Source: an uncultured Selenomonadales bacterium (GTDB taxonomy: Bacteria > Bacillota > Negativicutes > Selenomonadales > Selenomonadaceae). From it: a stretch of 64,000 nucleotides of DNA. The position numbers and the translations under genes were made by a program. The DNA lies in assembly GCA_947165295.1 (NCBI GenBank), contig CAMUZU010000007.1, forward strand, positions 1 to 64,000. The letters run 5' to 3'. Shown here piece by piece: positions 23,182 to 32,656 of the stretch. Every line of letters begins with the position of its first letter. Position 1 is the first letter of the stretch. The notes below the pieces were generated by a model. It was not told where the DNA came from and did no database searches. It saw nothing but the letters and a program-made list of their open reading frames with translations.

Positions 23182-24267
23182 ATGGATAAATACTTTGTCG
23201 CATCAATTGCCGCAGCGAAAGAATTGGGCAACAGACGAATTCAACATCTGCTTGAAATCTTCGGCAGCGGGCAGGCAATTTGGACTGCGACAAATGCCGA
23301 ACTCAACCGGGCGGGCTTGCCGAGAAACGCGTTTGAGTCTTTGATTGAATTTCGGCAAACTCATCCCGACGCGCCCGCTCAACTTGCCGATTATTGTCAA
23401 CGAAACGGCTTCGGCTTGTGCAGTTTCGTCGACGAAGATTATCCGCCGATACTCAAAGAAATTTCCGTGCCGCCGGTGATTTTTTATTATCGCGGAAAAC
23501 TTCAGCCCGACGTCGAACGAGTCGGCATTGTCGGCACGCGTGACAATACGCCTTACGGTCAAAGCGTCGCCCGCGAACTCGGCAGGGAACTTGCGTCCGC
23601 CGGCTTGACGGTCGTAAGCGGAGCGGCACGCGGCATTGACAGTTTCGCTCACCGCGGCGCACTTGAAACGGGTCGCACGGTCGCCGTTTTGGGTCAGGGA
23701 CTTGCGGCTCGTTGTTCGCGTGAAAAGAAAAAGTTGCTCGATCAAATTGCCGAGGGCGGACTTGTCATGAGCGAATTTTCTTTGAAGACCGAACCGAACG
23801 AAGGCACCTTCATTCCGCGCAACAGAATCATTGCCGGGCTTTGTCGCGGTGTCATCGTCGTCGAAGCGGGCGAAAAAAGCGGCGCGCTCAACACCGGCAC
23901 TTGGGCAGTTGAAAACGGTCGCGAAGTTTTTGTTGTGCCCGGCAGCGTCTATTGGAAAAAAAGTGCAGGTTGCAACAAACTTATTTACGAGGGCGCAAAA
24001 TTAATTCGTGACGCACGTGACGTTTTGGAGTTTTACAACCTTGACGCCGTGCCGAAGAAAAATTCCGCGCCGACGGTCGAGCTGAGCGACAAGGCGGCGA
24101 AAATTCTTGAACACATCCCGCAAGGCGACTTCGTCACCGACGACGAGCTTTTGGACATGGTCGACGACGTCGAGCCTTATGAATTGCCGGAGATTATGAT
24201 TGAACTTGATATAAAAGGTTGCATTGTCGAGGACGCGGGACGCTACGCCCGCAAGTTTGGAGGTTGA
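23182..24267 (+). CDS. dprA: DNA-processing protein DprA
   Basis: A 361-residue protein that protects incoming single-stranded DNA and loads RecA during natural transformation. It has an N-terminal helical domain (1-100) and a Rossmann-like core (about 110-290) with VGIVGTRDNTPYG, VVSGAARGIDSFAHRGAL, FIPRNRIIAGL and SGALNTGTWAVENGR. A C-terminal winged-helix region (from about 300) completes it. The start at 23182 is preceded by GGGAGGCGGCGGGTC. It is the first gene of the dprA-topA-trmFO-hslVU series; the topA GTG lies 4 bases after the dprA stop. Confidence 0.95.
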   Translation: MDKYFVASIAAAKELGNRRIQHLLEIFGSGQAIWTATNAELNRAGLPRNAFESLIEFRQTHPDAPAQLADYCQRNGFGLCSFVDEDYPPILKEISVPPVIFYYRGKLQPDVERVGIVGTRDNTPYGQSVARELGRELASAGLTVVSGAARGIDSFAHRGALETGRTVAVLGQGLAARCSREKKKLLDQIAEGGLVMSEFSLKTEPNEGTFIPRNRIIAGLCRGVIVVEAGEKSGALNTGTWAVENGREVFVVPGSVYWKKSAGCNKLIYEGAKLIRDARDVLEFYNLDAVPKKNSAPTVELSDKAAKILEHIPQGDFVTDDELLDMVDDVEPYELPEIMIELDIKGCIVEDAGRYARKFGG

Positions 24268-24271
24268 ACGC

Positions 24272-25969
24272 GTGGCAAAGAAAACTTTGTTGAAGTCGGT
24301 GATACTGGTCGAGTCTGCGGCCAAAGCACGAACGTTGCGCAAATTCGTCAGCCGCAGTTTCGCCGTCTTGTCCACTGAAGGCTTTCTGAAAGACTTGCCC
24401 AAAAGCCGAATCGGTGTCGACGCCGAAAACAATTACGCCCCCGATTACATCACCGTCCGCGGGCAAGGGACGCTTCTTTCGCAACTCAAAAAAGAGACGC
24501 TCAACGCACGCCGAATCTTTTTGGCGACGAATCCCGACGGGCGCGGTGAATTTTTGGCGCGGCAGTGTTGCGAAATTTTCGGCGTCAACCCGAAGTCTTT
24601 CTGTCGCTTGTGGTTGACCGAATTGACGCGAGAGGCCTTCAATCAAGCTTTGGAGAACGCACGCCCGATTGACGCCGGGCTTGCCGACGCGTTCGAGGCA
24701 AAACAAATTATCGACAAGTTCGTCAGCCACCGCATCGGCGAATATTTCGAGCGCAAGATTTATCGCGGCACGAAGGTCGGTCGTTTCCGCGCAATGTTGC
24801 TCAAGTTAATCGCTCAATCGCCGACGGAAAAACTTTTGTCGACGTATGACAAGTTGACGCCCGAAACTCTGCAGGAGCTTGCTTTCAACGAGCTGAAGTT
24901 TTCGGCGGGACGCACGCGCCTTGTCGCCGGGCAACTGTACGAAGGCATGAAGCTTGACGACGAAACCTGCGCGGGACTTGTGACTTACCCCGACGGCGAC
25001 GAAATTTCTTTGTCGAGCGAACGACGCGAGCCCGAAGCCGTCAAAGAATTTTTGACCGATTACCAGTTCAAGTTGTACGAGTTGATTTACGCGCACGCCG
25101 ACGGCAAAAAGTTCACCGGTTCAAACGACGGCGACGACGCGAAGTTGATGGCGGCTTTGGACTCTCTCGGTGTCGATTGGGCACGGTTTTACGCGGGCGG
25201 CATCTCAAGCTTGATTAAGCGCAAGTACATTGTCGCCGAAAATTCCCGCTACAAAGTCACCGAACTTGGCCGTCGCGTGTTGGACGCGTTGAACGGTTTC
25301 TTCGACGAAGTTTTTTCGGTCGAAACTTACAATGCAGTCAACACGTTGGTTAAATCCGTCGCGGCAGGTGAAGTCACCAAACTCTCCGTGATTGAAAGTT
25401 ACTGCGGCAAGTTCAATGTTGCCTTCGCCGAGGCGATGAATTCTTTGGGCGAAGACTCCGCGCCGATTGATGAGCCTGCCGTCGAATCGGACGTCGTTTG
25501 CGAAAAGTGCGGGCGAAAGATGATGATTCGGCACGGGCGTTACGGCGTCTTTTTGGCGTGCCCGGGTTACCCCGAATGCAAAAACACAAAGCCGTTCTTC
25601 GAGCCGCTGGAACAACCTTGCCCGAAATGCGGCGCGAAACTTTTGCTCAGGTCGTTGCCTCGCGGGCGGAAGTTTTATTGCTGTTCGCGTTCGCCCGAAT
25701 GCGACTTCATGACGTGGGACGAGCCGCAGTCGATTAAGTGTCAATTTTGCGGCGCGACAATGTTCGTGCACAGGTTCCGCGGACGTGCGCCGATGTTTTA
25801 TTGCGGCAACGAAAACTGTTCGACGCGCAAAGACCACCCCGTCAACAAAATTTTGTCGGACACGCGGGAACGAGCCCGGCTCCGTCGCGAACACAAAGAA
25901 CAACTCGCCGCCAAAGCCGTCGAAAAAGCGTCGGTCAAACCCGTCAATGAGTCGAGGGAAACGACTTGA
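24272..25969 (+). CDS. topA: Degenerate DNA topoisomerase I homologue
   Basis: A 565-residue homologue of bacterial type IA topoisomerase at the normal locus after dprA. The GTG start at 24272 has TTTGGAGG. The TOPRIM opening VILVESAAKA keeps Glu14, and VENNYAPDYITVRGQG-like spacing is normal (here AENNYAPDY). However, the metal motif that should read DxDREGE reads N87-P-D89-G-R91-G-E. The tyrosine motif keeps Tyr239 (GLVTYPDGDE) but has lost the following Arg-Thr. The usual 100-residue segment before it and the AHEAIRPT block after it are missing. Three zinc ribbons remain at the C-terminus (CEKCG, CPKCG, CQFCG). Normal length is about 690. Relaxation activity is doubtful; a DNA-binding role is possible. 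Confidence 0.85.
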   Translation: MAKKTLLKSVILVESAAKARTLRKFVSRSFAVLSTEGFLKDLPKSRIGVDAENNYAPDYITVRGQGTLLSQLKKETLNARRIFLATNPDGRGEFLARQCCEIFGVNPKSFCRLWLTELTREAFNQALENARPIDAGLADAFEAKQIIDKFVSHRIGEYFERKIYRGTKVGRFRAMLLKLIAQSPTEKLLSTYDKLTPETLQELAFNELKFSAGRTRLVAGQLYEGMKLDDETCAGLVTYPDGDEISLSSERREPEAVKEFLTDYQFKLYELIYAHADGKKFTGSNDGDDAKLMAALDSLGVDWARFYAGGISSLIKRKYIVAENSRYKVTELGRRVLDALNGFFDEVFSVETYNAVNTLVKSVAAGEVTKLSVIESYCGKFNVAFAEAMNSLGEDSAPIDEPAVESDVVCEKCGRKMMIRHGRYGVFLACPGYPECKNTKPFFEPLEQPCPKCGAKLLLRSLPRGRKFYCCSRSPECDFMTWDEPQSIKCQFCGATMFVHRFRGRAPMFYCGNENCSTRKDHPVNKILSDTRERARLRREHKEQLAAKAVEKASVKPVNESRETT

Positions 25970-25990
25970 AAGTTCACGCGTGTGTTGTGT

Positions 25991-26092
25991 TACTTTCTTT
26001 GACCGAGCAAAGAAAGTAACCAAAGAAACTCGCGCCTGCTGTGATACATCCTGTATCACGCGCAGGCGGACGGCCGTCATCCATGACGGCCT
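25991..26092 (+). repeat. Three-hairpin element, copy H
   Basis: Stem 1 is 25991-26018 (core TTTGACCGAGCAAAG), stem 2 about 26031-26069 (CGCCTGC/GCAGGCG, inner GTGATACA/TGTATCAC) and stem 3 GGCCGTCATCCATGACGGCC (26072-26091). It lies between topA and trmFO, 31 bases before the trmFO start. Confidence 0.93.
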
Positions 26093-26122
26093 GTGATTTC
26101 GTCAAGCTTTGGAGGCGACAAC

Positions 26123-27439
26123 TTGAAAGTTCACATTGTCGGCGCGGGATTGGCAGGCTCCGAGGCGGCGTGGCAAGTCGCAAAACGCGGCGTCGAAGTC
26201 GTCTTGCACGAGATGCGTCCCAAAAAATTTTCACCTGCACACAAAACCGCAAACTTCGCCGAACTTGTCTGCAGTAATTCGCTCCGTGCGGCGGGCTTGA
26301 CAAACGCAGTCGGCGTCCTCAAAGAAGAAATGCGGCGGCTTGATTCGGCGATTATGTCTGCGGCGGACGCGGCGAAAATTCCTGCGGGCGGTGCTTTGGC
26401 AGTTGACCGTGCCGAATTCGGTCGCCTTGTCACCGAAAAAGTTTCGAGCGTCGCCGAAATTGTCACCGAAGAAGTCACCCGCCTTGACGACTTTGCCGAC
26501 GACGTTTTGATTGTCGCGAGCGGTCCGTTGACCGAAGGCGCGCTTGCCGACGAAATTAAGCGGCTCACGGGCGGCGACGATTTTTATTTCTACGACGCGG
26601 CGGCTCCGATTGTCACCGTCGATTCGATTGACTTCAGCAAGGCGTTCAAGGCGTCACGCTACGGCAAGGGCGACGACGATTCTTACGTCAACTGCCCCAT
26701 GACCCGCGACGAATATTTGACTTTCCGCGCTGAATTGATTGCCGCCGAAAAGACTAAGCCGCACGATTTCGAGCGCGAAATTTTCTTCGAGGGTTGCCTG
26801 CCCGTCGAAGTGCTTGCGTCACGCGGCGAAGACACGATGCGTTTCGGGAACTTGAAACCAATCGGTCTGCGTGACCCGCGCACGGGCGAACGTCCTTATG
26901 CCGTCGTTCAGTTGAGGCAGGACAACCGTGCCGCGACGCTTTATAATTTGGTCGGCTTCCAAACGCATTTGACGTGGCCTGAACAACGCCGCGTCTTCCG
27001 CATGATACCGGGGCTTGAGTCGGCCGAATTCGTGCGTTACGGTGTTATGCACAGAAACACGTTCATCAATTCGCCGAAACTGTTATTGCCGACGTTTCAA
27101 CTTAAAGCGTCGCCGAAAATTTTATTCGCGGGACAAATCACGGGCGTTGAAGGTTACGTCGAATCTGCGGCTTCGGGACTTGTCGCGGGCGTCAATGCGG
27201 CACGGCTTGCCAAAGGTTTGGACGCGCTTGTCTTCCCGCCGACAACCTGTCACGGAGCTTTGGCGAATTACATCACCACGGCGGACGCGAAAACTTTCCA
27301 GCCCATGAACGTAACGTTCGGATTGTTGCCGCCGTTGGACGAACGCACACGCAAAAAGTTCCGCAAAGAAAAATTGTTAACGCGTGCACTTGAAGACTTG
27401 AAAACTTTCTGCGAAACGCTAATCGGCCGTCATGGATGA
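26123..27439 (+). CDS. trmFO: Methylenetetrahydrofolate-tRNA-(uracil-5-)-methyltransferase TrmFO
   Basis: A 438-residue flavoenzyme that methylates U54 of tRNA using methylenetetrahydrofolate. The FAD-binding N-terminus is [22 protein letters not shown] (the conserved Cys region), [20 protein letters not shown] and [19 protein letters not shown] are all present. TTG at 26123 is the likely start (TTTGGAGGCGACAAC upstream); earlier in-frame ATGs lie in element copy H. The C-terminus ends ETLIGRHG, where GRHG and the TGA stop are encoded by stem 3 of element copy I. Confidence 0.95.
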   Translation: MKVHIVGAGLAGSEAAWQVAKRGVEVVLHEMRPKKFSPAHKTANFAELVCSNSLRAAGLTNAVGVLKEEMRRLDSAIMSAADAAKIPAGGALAVDRAEFGRLVTEKVSSVAEIVTEEVTRLDDFADDVLIVASGPLTEGALADEIKRLTGGDDFYFYDAAAPIVTVDSIDFSKAFKASRYGKGDDDSYVNCPMTRDEYLTFRAELIAAEKTKPHDFEREIFFEGCLPVEVLASRGEDTMRFGNLKPIGLRDPRTGERPYAVVQLRQDNRAATLYNLVGFQTHLTWPEQRRVFRMIPGLESAEFVRYGVMHRNTFINSPKLLLPTFQLKASPKILFAGQITGVEGYVESAASGLVAGVNAARLAKGLDALVFPPTTCHGALANYITTADAKTFQPMNVTFGLLPPLDERTRKKFRKEKLLTRALEDLKTFCETLIGRHG

Positions 27440-27528
27440 CGGCCGCAACCGCTTGTCGCACGATACAGGATGTATCGTAGCAAGCGCGTCTTTCTTTGGT
27501 TACTTTCTTTCCACGCGGAAAGAAAGTA
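27425..27528 (-). repeat. Three-hairpin element, copy I (supplies the trmFO stop)
   Basis: In reverse orientation: stem 3 GGCCGTCATGGATGACGGCC (27425-27444), stem 2 27451-27485 (outer GCTTG/CAAGC, inner ACGATACA/TGTATCGT) and stem 1 27501-27528 (core TTTCCACGCGGAAAG). In the trmFO frame stem 3 reads Gly-Arg-His-Gly-stop. Stem 2 differs from copies D and G by CC to TT on one side and GG to AA on the other. Confidence 0.93.
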
Positions 27529-27563
27529 ACGTAAAAAACACGACTTTGAACGGAGAATCACGC

Positions 27564-28097
27564 ATGGAATTTCATTCGACAACAATCGTGGCAGTCAAGC
27601 GCGACGGCAAAGTTGCAATCGCGGGCGACGGGCAAGTCACCTTCGGCAACTCAACCGTCATGAAGTCAACCGCCAAAAAAGTTCGCCGACTTTACCACGA
27701 CAAAATTATCGCGGGCTTCGCGGGTTCCGTCGCCGACGCCTTCACGCTGTTTGAAAAGTTCGAGGAGAAACTTGAATCCACGCACGGACACTTGATGCGC
27801 GCCGCAGTTGCTCTTGCCAAAGATTGGCGCACGGACAAAATCTTACGCAGACTTGAGGCCTTGCTTCTCGTCGCGGACAAAGACACGATACTTTTGCTTT
27901 CGGGCAACGGTGAAGTCATTGAGCCCGACGGCGACGTTGCGGCTATCGGTTCGGGCGGCTTTTACGCTTTGGCGGCGGCACGTGCTTTGACGGCTCACAC
28001 CGACATGACCGCTGCCGAAATTGCCAAAGAGTCGCTGTCAATCGCGGCGGACATTTGCGTCTTCACGAATCAAAATATCATCGTCGAAGAACTTTAA
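27564..28097 (+). CDS. hslV: ATP-dependent protease subunit HslV
   Basis: A 177-residue threonine peptidase forming the proteolytic core of HslVU. The mature catalytic Thr follows a five-residue leader (MEFHS then [20 protein letters not shown]). The [14 protein letters not shown] and [14 protein letters not shown] blocks are typical. ATG 27564 has ACGGAG upstream; longer in-frame starts lie in element copy I. It is followed 15 bases later by hslU. Confidence 0.96.
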   Translation: MEFHSTTIVAVKRDGKVAIAGDGQVTFGNSTVMKSTAKKVRRLYHDKIIAGFAGSVADAFTLFEKFEEKLESTHGHLMRAAVALAKDWRTDKILRRLEALLLVADKDTILLLSGNGEVIEPDGDVAAIGSGGFYALAAARALTAHTDMTAAEIAKESLSIAADICVFTNQNIIVEEL

Positions 28098-28112
28098 CGG
28101 AGGAACACTTTC

Positions 28113-29540
28113 ATGGCGACAAAGAAAAAAGTTGTTACCCAAGAACTCGGCATCAACGACCAGACGCCCCGCGAAATCGTCGAGGAACTGAACAAATTTA
28201 TCGTCGGGCAGGACGACGCCAAAAAGTCCGTGGCAATCGCCCTTCGCAACCGTTGGCGCAGTCACAAACTCCCCGACGACATGCGCGACGACGTCATTCC
28301 GAAAAATATTTTGATGATCGGTTCGACGGGTGTCGGCAAGACCGAAATTGCCCGCCGCTTGGCAAAACTCGTCAAGGCACCGTTTATCAAAGTCGAAGCG
28401 ACGAAGTTCACCGAAGTCGGCTACGTCGGGCGCGACGTCGAATCAATCATCCGCGACTTGGCTCAAACCGCCGTGCGCATGGTTCGCAAGCAACGCACCG
28501 AAGAAGTCAAGGAGAAAGCCGCCGCCAACGCGATTGAACGTTTGCTTGACGTGCTTGTTCCGGAGCCGAAACGTTCGCAAAATCCGCTCGGCAAACTCTT
28601 CGGCAACGCAGAGCCCGAAACTCAGCCCGAAGAAACCGAAGACACGTCGAAGAAGCCCGGCCGCGAATTCGTCCGCAAACGTTTGATGTCCGGCAAACTC
28701 GAAGAACAAGTTATCGAACTCGAAGTTGCAGACCGCGGTAAACCAATGGTCGGCATGTTCAGCGGCTCCAGTCTCGAAGGCATGGGCGACAACCTTCAAG
28801 ACATGGTCAGCAGTCTCATTCCCAAACGCATGCGCAAACGCAAAGTCACCGTCGCCACCGCCCGCAAGATTCTTGAGCAGGAAGAAGCCGAAAAGCTTAT
28901 CGACATGGAAGAAGTTTCCGAAACCGCCGTTGAACTTGCCGAACGCAGCGGAATTGTTTTCCTCGACGAGATTGATAAGGTTGCCGTCAAAGGTTCAAGT
29001 TCCGGCCCCGACGTCAGTCGCGAAGGTGTTCAGCGCGACATTTTGCCGATTGTCGAAGGCTCCACCGTCATGACGAAGTACGGCCCCGTCAAGACGGATC
29101 ACATCTTGTTCATTGCGGCGGGCGCGTTCCACACAGCCAAGCCGTCGGACTTGATTCCCGAACTGCAGGGACGTTTCCCGATTCGCGTCGAGTTGAAGTC
29201 ACTGCTCAAGGCGGACTTTGAAAAGATTTTGACCGAGCCGCAGAACGCGCTTTTGAAACAGTACAAGGCACTTCTGCAGACTGAAGGCCTTGCGTTGGAC
29301 TTCCAGGCGAGCGCGATTGAACGCATTGCCGACCTTGCCGAACACGTCAACGAACAATCCGAAGACATCGGCGCACGCAGACTTCACACGCTGCTTGAGA
29401 AACTGCTTGAGCAAATTTCCTTCGAGGCGCCCGACATGGTCAAGGACGGCAAGACTGAAGTCACAATCGACGCGGCTTATGTCGACGAACGCTTGAAGGA
29501 CATCGCCAAGAACCGCGACTTGTCGCAGTTCATCCTGTAA
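28113..29540 (+). CDS. hslU: ATP-dependent protease ATPase subunit HslU
   Basis: A 475-residue AAA+ unfoldase feeding HslV. It has [16 protein letters not shown], Walker [16 protein letters not shown] (Ser in place of the usual Pro), the pore motif GYVGRDVES, an I-domain of about 110 residues (about 140-255), Walker [10 protein letters not shown] and the sensor/arginine region [10 protein letters not shown]. The C-terminus RDLSQFIL is the type that docks into HslV. An intrinsic terminator follows. Confidence 0.97.
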   Translation: MATKKKVVTQELGINDQTPREIVEELNKFIVGQDDAKKSVAIALRNRWRSHKLPDDMRDDVIPKNILMIGSTGVGKTEIARRLAKLVKAPFIKVEATKFTEVGYVGRDVESIIRDLAQTAVRMVRKQRTEEVKEKAAANAIERLLDVLVPEPKRSQNPLGKLFGNAEPETQPEETEDTSKKPGREFVRKRLMSGKLEEQVIELEVADRGKPMVGMFSGSSLEGMGDNLQDMVSSLIPKRMRKRKVTVATARKILEQEEAEKLIDMEEVSETAVELAERSGIVFLDEIDKVAVKGSSSGPDVSREGVQRDILPIVEGSTVMTKYGPVKTDHILFIAAGAFHTAKPSDLIPELQGRFPIRVELKSLLKADFEKILTEPQNALLKQYKALLQTEGLALDFQASAIERIADLAEHVNEQSEDIGARRLHTLLEKLLEQISFEAPDMVKDGKTEVTIDAAYVDERLKDIAKNRDLSQFIL

Positions 29541-29548
29541 GAAAAAAT

Positions 29549-29582
29549 TTTCGTCGCTCACCAACGGGCGGCGATTTTTTTG
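29549..29582 (+). terminator. hslU terminator
   Basis: TCGTCGCTC pairs with GGGCGGCGA (two wobbles) and is followed by TTTTTTT, beginning about 10 bases after the hslU stop. Confidence 0.8.
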
Positions 29583-29592
29583 TGCGACGACG

Positions 29593-29601
29593 TGTTATAA
29601 T
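29593..29601 (+). promoter_or_regulatory. Extended -10 promoter of the first LRR gene
   Basis: TGTTATAAT lies 38 bases upstream of the ATG at 29640. No convincing -35 is seen, since the region overlaps the hslU terminator T-tract. Confidence 0.55.
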
Positions 29602-29639
29602 CTGCGCGGCGAACTTTTCTGCGAAGGAGGCGAACAAAC

Positions 29640-30935
29640 ATGGAATTCGGCATGTGCGGCAAAAATTTGATGTGGCGGCTTGAAGACAACGGCACTTTGA
29701 CAATCAGAGGCACGGGCAACATGGAAAATTACTCTGGCAAACAAAAAGCTCCATATTACGATGAGCGATACATATCGCAACCTTCAATCAAAAAAGTTAT
29801 CATCGAGTACGGTGCGACTTCTATCGGCGGCTGTGCTTTCGAGGGTTGCGAAAGTTTAACTAGCGTGACAATTCCAAACTCCGTCACGACCATTGGCAGT
29901 TGGGCTTTCGGCTTGTGTGAGAACTTGAAGGAAATAAGGCTACCCGACAGCATCACGTTCATTGGCGAAGGAACTTTTCTTAATTGCAAAAGCCTGACAG
30001 CAATAAAAATTCCCAATGGTGTTACGAAGATTAGTGTTTATTCTTTCGGCTTGTGTGAGAGCTTGAAGGAAATAATGCTACCCGACAGCATCACGTTCAT
30101 TGGCGAAAAGGCTTTCAGCTTTTGCAAGAGCTTAAAGGAAATAATGCTATCCGACAGCATCACGTTCATTGGTGATTATGCTTTCTGCGGTTGCAGTAGC
30201 TTTAAGACAATAACAATCCCCAACAGCGTCACGTCAATTGGAAAAGGGATTTTCCTCGGTTGCGATAGTCTTGAAAGAATTTACTGTAAACGAGGAACTA
30301 GCTTTAAAAGCAAATTACGTGATGGCAACAACGCCAAACTGATTCCGTACAACGTCACGCCGCCCGTCACGAAACCGACAGTTCAAACCGTCACACGACC
30401 GAAACCGACAGCTCAACCCGTCACGCAACCGAAACCGACAGCTCAACCCGTCGCCGAAAAGTTGACGTGGAGTTTCGCGGGCAAGACCTTGACCGTCGGC
30501 GGTGTGCGCGAGATAAAATTTTTCCCGTACGGGCAGATTCCGTGGCTCAAACATCTGCATGACATTCAGCGGATTGTTGTCGGTGACGGCGTCGAAAAAA
30601 TTGCCGCGCAAGCCTTCGAGGAGTGCAAACGCCTTGAGCTTGTGACGTTGCCCGCAAGCGTGAAGACAATCGGCGACATGTTTGCAAGCGTTTCGTTCTG
30701 CGGCGACAGATTCGTCAACGGCGGGCGAAATGTTTTTTGGTGCCTTGAAGACGGTGTGCTTGTCCTGAAGAAAAATCCCGCCGCAGTCGGTGACGATTTT
30801 TCGACGGGCTTTGCGTCGTGGATATTCGCGGACAAAAACATTCGCGGCGTCAAACTTGAGCCGGGTATCAAGCCGACGGAAAATTTCTTCGCGTGGCTCT
30901 CAAGTCACGACGGCGCGGCAATTTCTTTCGGATAA
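29640..30935 (+). CDS. BspA-type leucine-rich repeat protein 1, no signal peptide
   Basis: A 431-residue protein. It opens with the usual LRR_5 cap (CGKNLMWRLEDNGTLTIRG). It then has about seven repeats of the form LPDSITFIGExAFxxCxSLxxI (residues about 55-225), a Thr/Pro linker with three near-identical KPTAQPVTQP units (about 240-270), and a second cap and repeat block. The C-terminal domain (FWCLEDGVLVLKKNP to ISFG) is shared with the paralogues at 30958 and 35395. Despite the family's usual surface location, no signal peptide or anchor is seen. GGAGGCGAAC precedes the ATG. Adjacent LRR repeats are nearly identical in DNA. Such repeats usually mediate protein binding. Confidence 0.88.
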   Translation: MEFGMCGKNLMWRLEDNGTLTIRGTGNMENYSGKQKAPYYDERYISQPSIKKVIIEYGATSIGGCAFEGCESLTSVTIPNSVTTIGSWAFGLCENLKEIRLPDSITFIGEGTFLNCKSLTAIKIPNGVTKISVYSFGLCESLKEIMLPDSITFIGEKAFSFCKSLKEIMLSDSITFIGDYAFCGCSSFKTITIPNSVTSIGKGIFLGCDSLERIYCKRGTSFKSKLRDGNNAKLIPYNVTPPVTKPTVQTVTRPKPTAQPVTQPKPTAQPVAEKLTWSFAGKTLTVGGVREIKFFPYGQIPWLKHLHDIQRIVVGDGVEKIAAQAFEECKRLELVTLPASVKTIGDMFASVSFCGDRFVNGGRNVFWCLEDGVLVLKKNPAAVGDDFSTGFASWIFADKNIRGVKLEPGIKPTENFFAWLSSHDGAAISFG

Positions 30936-30957
30936 AATTTTTCGGGAGGCGAACGAC

Positions 30958-31875
30958 ATGCAAAGCGGTTCATGCGGCGAAAATCTGCGCTGGAAACTCG
31001 ACGACGAAGTACTCACAATCAGCGGCACGGGCGACATGGAAAATTACTTCTACAAGCACAATCCACCGTGGCGCGCTTGCATGAGGTCAATTCAAAGAGT
31101 GGTCATCGGCAAGAATGTCGCGACGATTGGCACGGAAGCTTTTCAATGTTGCAGTAAGTTGACGTGGGTCACGATTCCCAATGCCGTTACGCTGATTGGC
31201 GAAAGTGCCTTCAACACGTGCAAAAATTTGCGACGCTTGGACATCGGCAAAGGTGTCGAGACGATTGGCTCAAAAGCGTTCATCCTTTGCAACAATTTGT
31301 CGAACATCATAATCGGCGACAACGTCAAGGTAATTGGCGACGGTGCCTTCAACGGCTGCGAAAACGCGCACGACTTGACGATTTCCGACTCCGTCGAGAC
31401 AATCGGTGAAGCTGCTTTTGCCAATTGCAAAAGTTTGACGGAGGTAACAATTCCCGATTCCGTCAAAACAATCGGCGAGTGTGCTTTTGCCGACTGTGAA
31501 AATCTCAAGAGCGTGACAATCGGCCACGGCGTCGAAACAATCGGCAGGTTTGCTTTCTTCGGTTGCACGCAGTTAAAAAATTTGACAATCGGCGACGGCA
31601 TAAAGAACATCGACAATTGGGCGTTCCCGTTTTGCGATTGCGGCAACCCGACAATCTTCGACGGCGGAAATGTTATCTGGTGCCTTGAAGACGGCGTGCT
31701 TGTCCTGAAGAAAAATCCTTACGCGAAGAGTGACGCGGACTTTTCGACAGGCGAAGTGACGTGGCGATTCATCGAGAAAAACATTCGCGGCGTCAAAGTC
31801 GAACGCGGCATCAAACCGACGGAAAAATTTTTCGAGTGGCTTGCGGCAAGCGGCAAACAAATTTCTTTCGAGTGA
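30958..31875 (+). CDS. BspA-type leucine-rich repeat protein 2, no signal peptide
   Basis: A 305-residue paralogue starting MQSGSCGENLRWKLDDEVL. It has about eight LRR_5 repeats (IGESAFNTCKNLRRLDIG type) and the shared C-terminal domain ending KQISFE. The ATG at 30958 has GGGAGGCGAACGAC, the same leader (GGAGGCGAACGACATGCAAA) as the third paralogue at 35395. It lies 22 bases after LRR protein 1, in one transcript. No signal peptide, membrane segment or linker is seen. Several Cys residues per repeat fit a reducing, cytoplasmic setting better than an exported one. Confidence 0.87.
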   Translation: MQSGSCGENLRWKLDDEVLTISGTGDMENYFYKHNPPWRACMRSIQRVVIGKNVATIGTEAFQCCSKLTWVTIPNAVTLIGESAFNTCKNLRRLDIGKGVETIGSKAFILCNNLSNIIIGDNVKVIGDGAFNGCENAHDLTISDSVETIGEAAFANCKSLTEVTIPDSVKTIGECAFADCENLKSVTIGHGVETIGRFAFFGCTQLKNLTIGDGIKNIDNWAFPFCDCGNPTIFDGGNVIWCLEDGVLVLKKNPYAKSDADFSTGEVTWRFIEKNIRGVKVERGIKPTEKFFEWLAASGKQISFE

Positions 31876-31887
31876 CGAAACTTCGGG

Positions 31888-31914
31888 CGGGCGACGGCGG
31901 CCGTCTTTTTTTGT
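31888..31914 (+). terminator. Terminator after LRR gene 2
   Basis: GACGG-CGG-CCGTC (31893-31905) is followed by T7. Confidence 0.8.
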
Positions 31915-31957
31915 GCGACGAAGCGGACGTGTGTGCCGGCAGTTCACCAAAAAAAAA

Positions 31958-31996
31958 TCCGCGCAGGTAAAATCTGCTTAACGATTTTACACGCGG
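31958..31996 (+). promoter_or_regulatory. Hairpin overlapping the ribosome site of the next gene
   Basis: TCCGCG .. GTAAAATC pairs with GATTTTAC .. CGCGGA. The right arm ends in the first bases of GCGGAGGG, the ribosome-binding site for the ATG at 32008. It is preceded by A9. The hairpin could limit translation, or be an inverted terminator remnant. Confidence 0.45.
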
Positions 31997-32007
31997 AGGG
32001 ATTCGAC

Positions 32008-32220
32008 ATGGAACTTATCGGCATAATCTTGACTCTCGCGTACATTTACGCGGGCGACAAGGCAAATTACTACTTGAAGTATCATCTGTTGGGCGTGCGC
32101 GCCGAAGTTTACGGCGACACGGGCAATTACATCATGTCGCGGTTCATTTGGAGCGCAATTCTCGGCTGGGCGACAATTCCAATCGCCGTGATTCACTACC
32201 TGCTGACGAACAAGCAGTGA
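32008..32220 (+). CDS. Small two-helix membrane protein
   Basis: A 70-residue protein. ATG 32008 is chosen for GCGGAGGGATTCGAC; the longer in-frame start at 31933 lacks a site and passes through the hairpin. Hydrophobic segments lie at about 1-18 (MELIGIILTLAYIYAG) and 46-65 (FIWSAILGWATIPIAVIHYL). The family and function are not recognised. It is followed 21 bases later by another small membrane protein. Confidence 0.75.
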   Translation: MELIGIILTLAYIYAGDKANYYLKYHLLGVRAEVYGDTGNYIMSRFIWSAILGWATIPIAVIHYLLTNKQ

Positions 32221-32241
32221 CTGCGGAGGTGTCGGCTTAAA

Positions 32242-32625
32242 ATGACCGTGCTTAAAGCTGTCGGAGCGTATATTTTGACGTTTGGTTTATTCTTCGCGTT
32301 TTTAGTGTGGTTTTTTGACAAACCGCAAGAACACGACATTTTGATACCCGTTTTGACGGCATTTTTCGCGTCGGCGTCGGCGTGCAAAAACATCGAAGAC
32401 AACTCCCTCGACGAACAGGAACGACTTGTAAACGCCGTGATAACCGCCGTCGTGACTGCGGGCTTTTGGGTATGGTTGTTTTACGACGGATACAACGACC
32501 TTGCCGAACTGTTTCCGAACGATAAAGTTTTTGTGGCTGTCGGCACCGTTATGGACTCTTGGGAATATCTGCTTATCGCGGTGATTAGTTTCATCACGAT
32601 AATTTCGTCGGCCAAAAAGTCTTGA
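32242..32625 (+). CDS. Small multi-helix membrane protein
   Basis: A 127-residue protein with about four hydrophobic segments (about 5-25, 33-48, 63-82 and 103-123) and a short acidic loop (NIEDNSLDEQER). ATG 32242 has TGCGGAGGTGTCGG upstream. The function is unknown. It lies in a run of three membrane-protein genes between the second LRR gene and the HTH/kinase pair. Confidence 0.75.
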   Translation: MTVLKAVGAYILTFGLFFAFLVWFFDKPQEHDILIPVLTAFFASASACKNIEDNSLDEQERLVNAVITAVVTAGFWVWLFYDGYNDLAELFPNDKVFVAVGTVMDSWEYLLIAVISFITIISSAKKS

Positions 32626-32656
32626 ATTTGTTGCACGCTGAAAGGAGTTGTCGACA

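Noticed and set aside
24224-24271. Earlier ATG for topA overlapping dprA
   Set aside because: No ribosome site, and it lies inside the dprA coding end. GTG 24272 has TTTGGAGG at correct spacing.
24521-24560. Sequencing error or frameshift explaining the altered TopA metal motif
   Set aside because: The frame is continuous on both sides, the neighbouring motif residues align without gaps, and losses occur at several independent places in the protein.
29640-30935. LRR proteins as typical exported BspA surface proteins
   Set aside because: No signal peptide or anchor can be found at any plausible start of the three genes; export by a non-classical route cannot be excluded.
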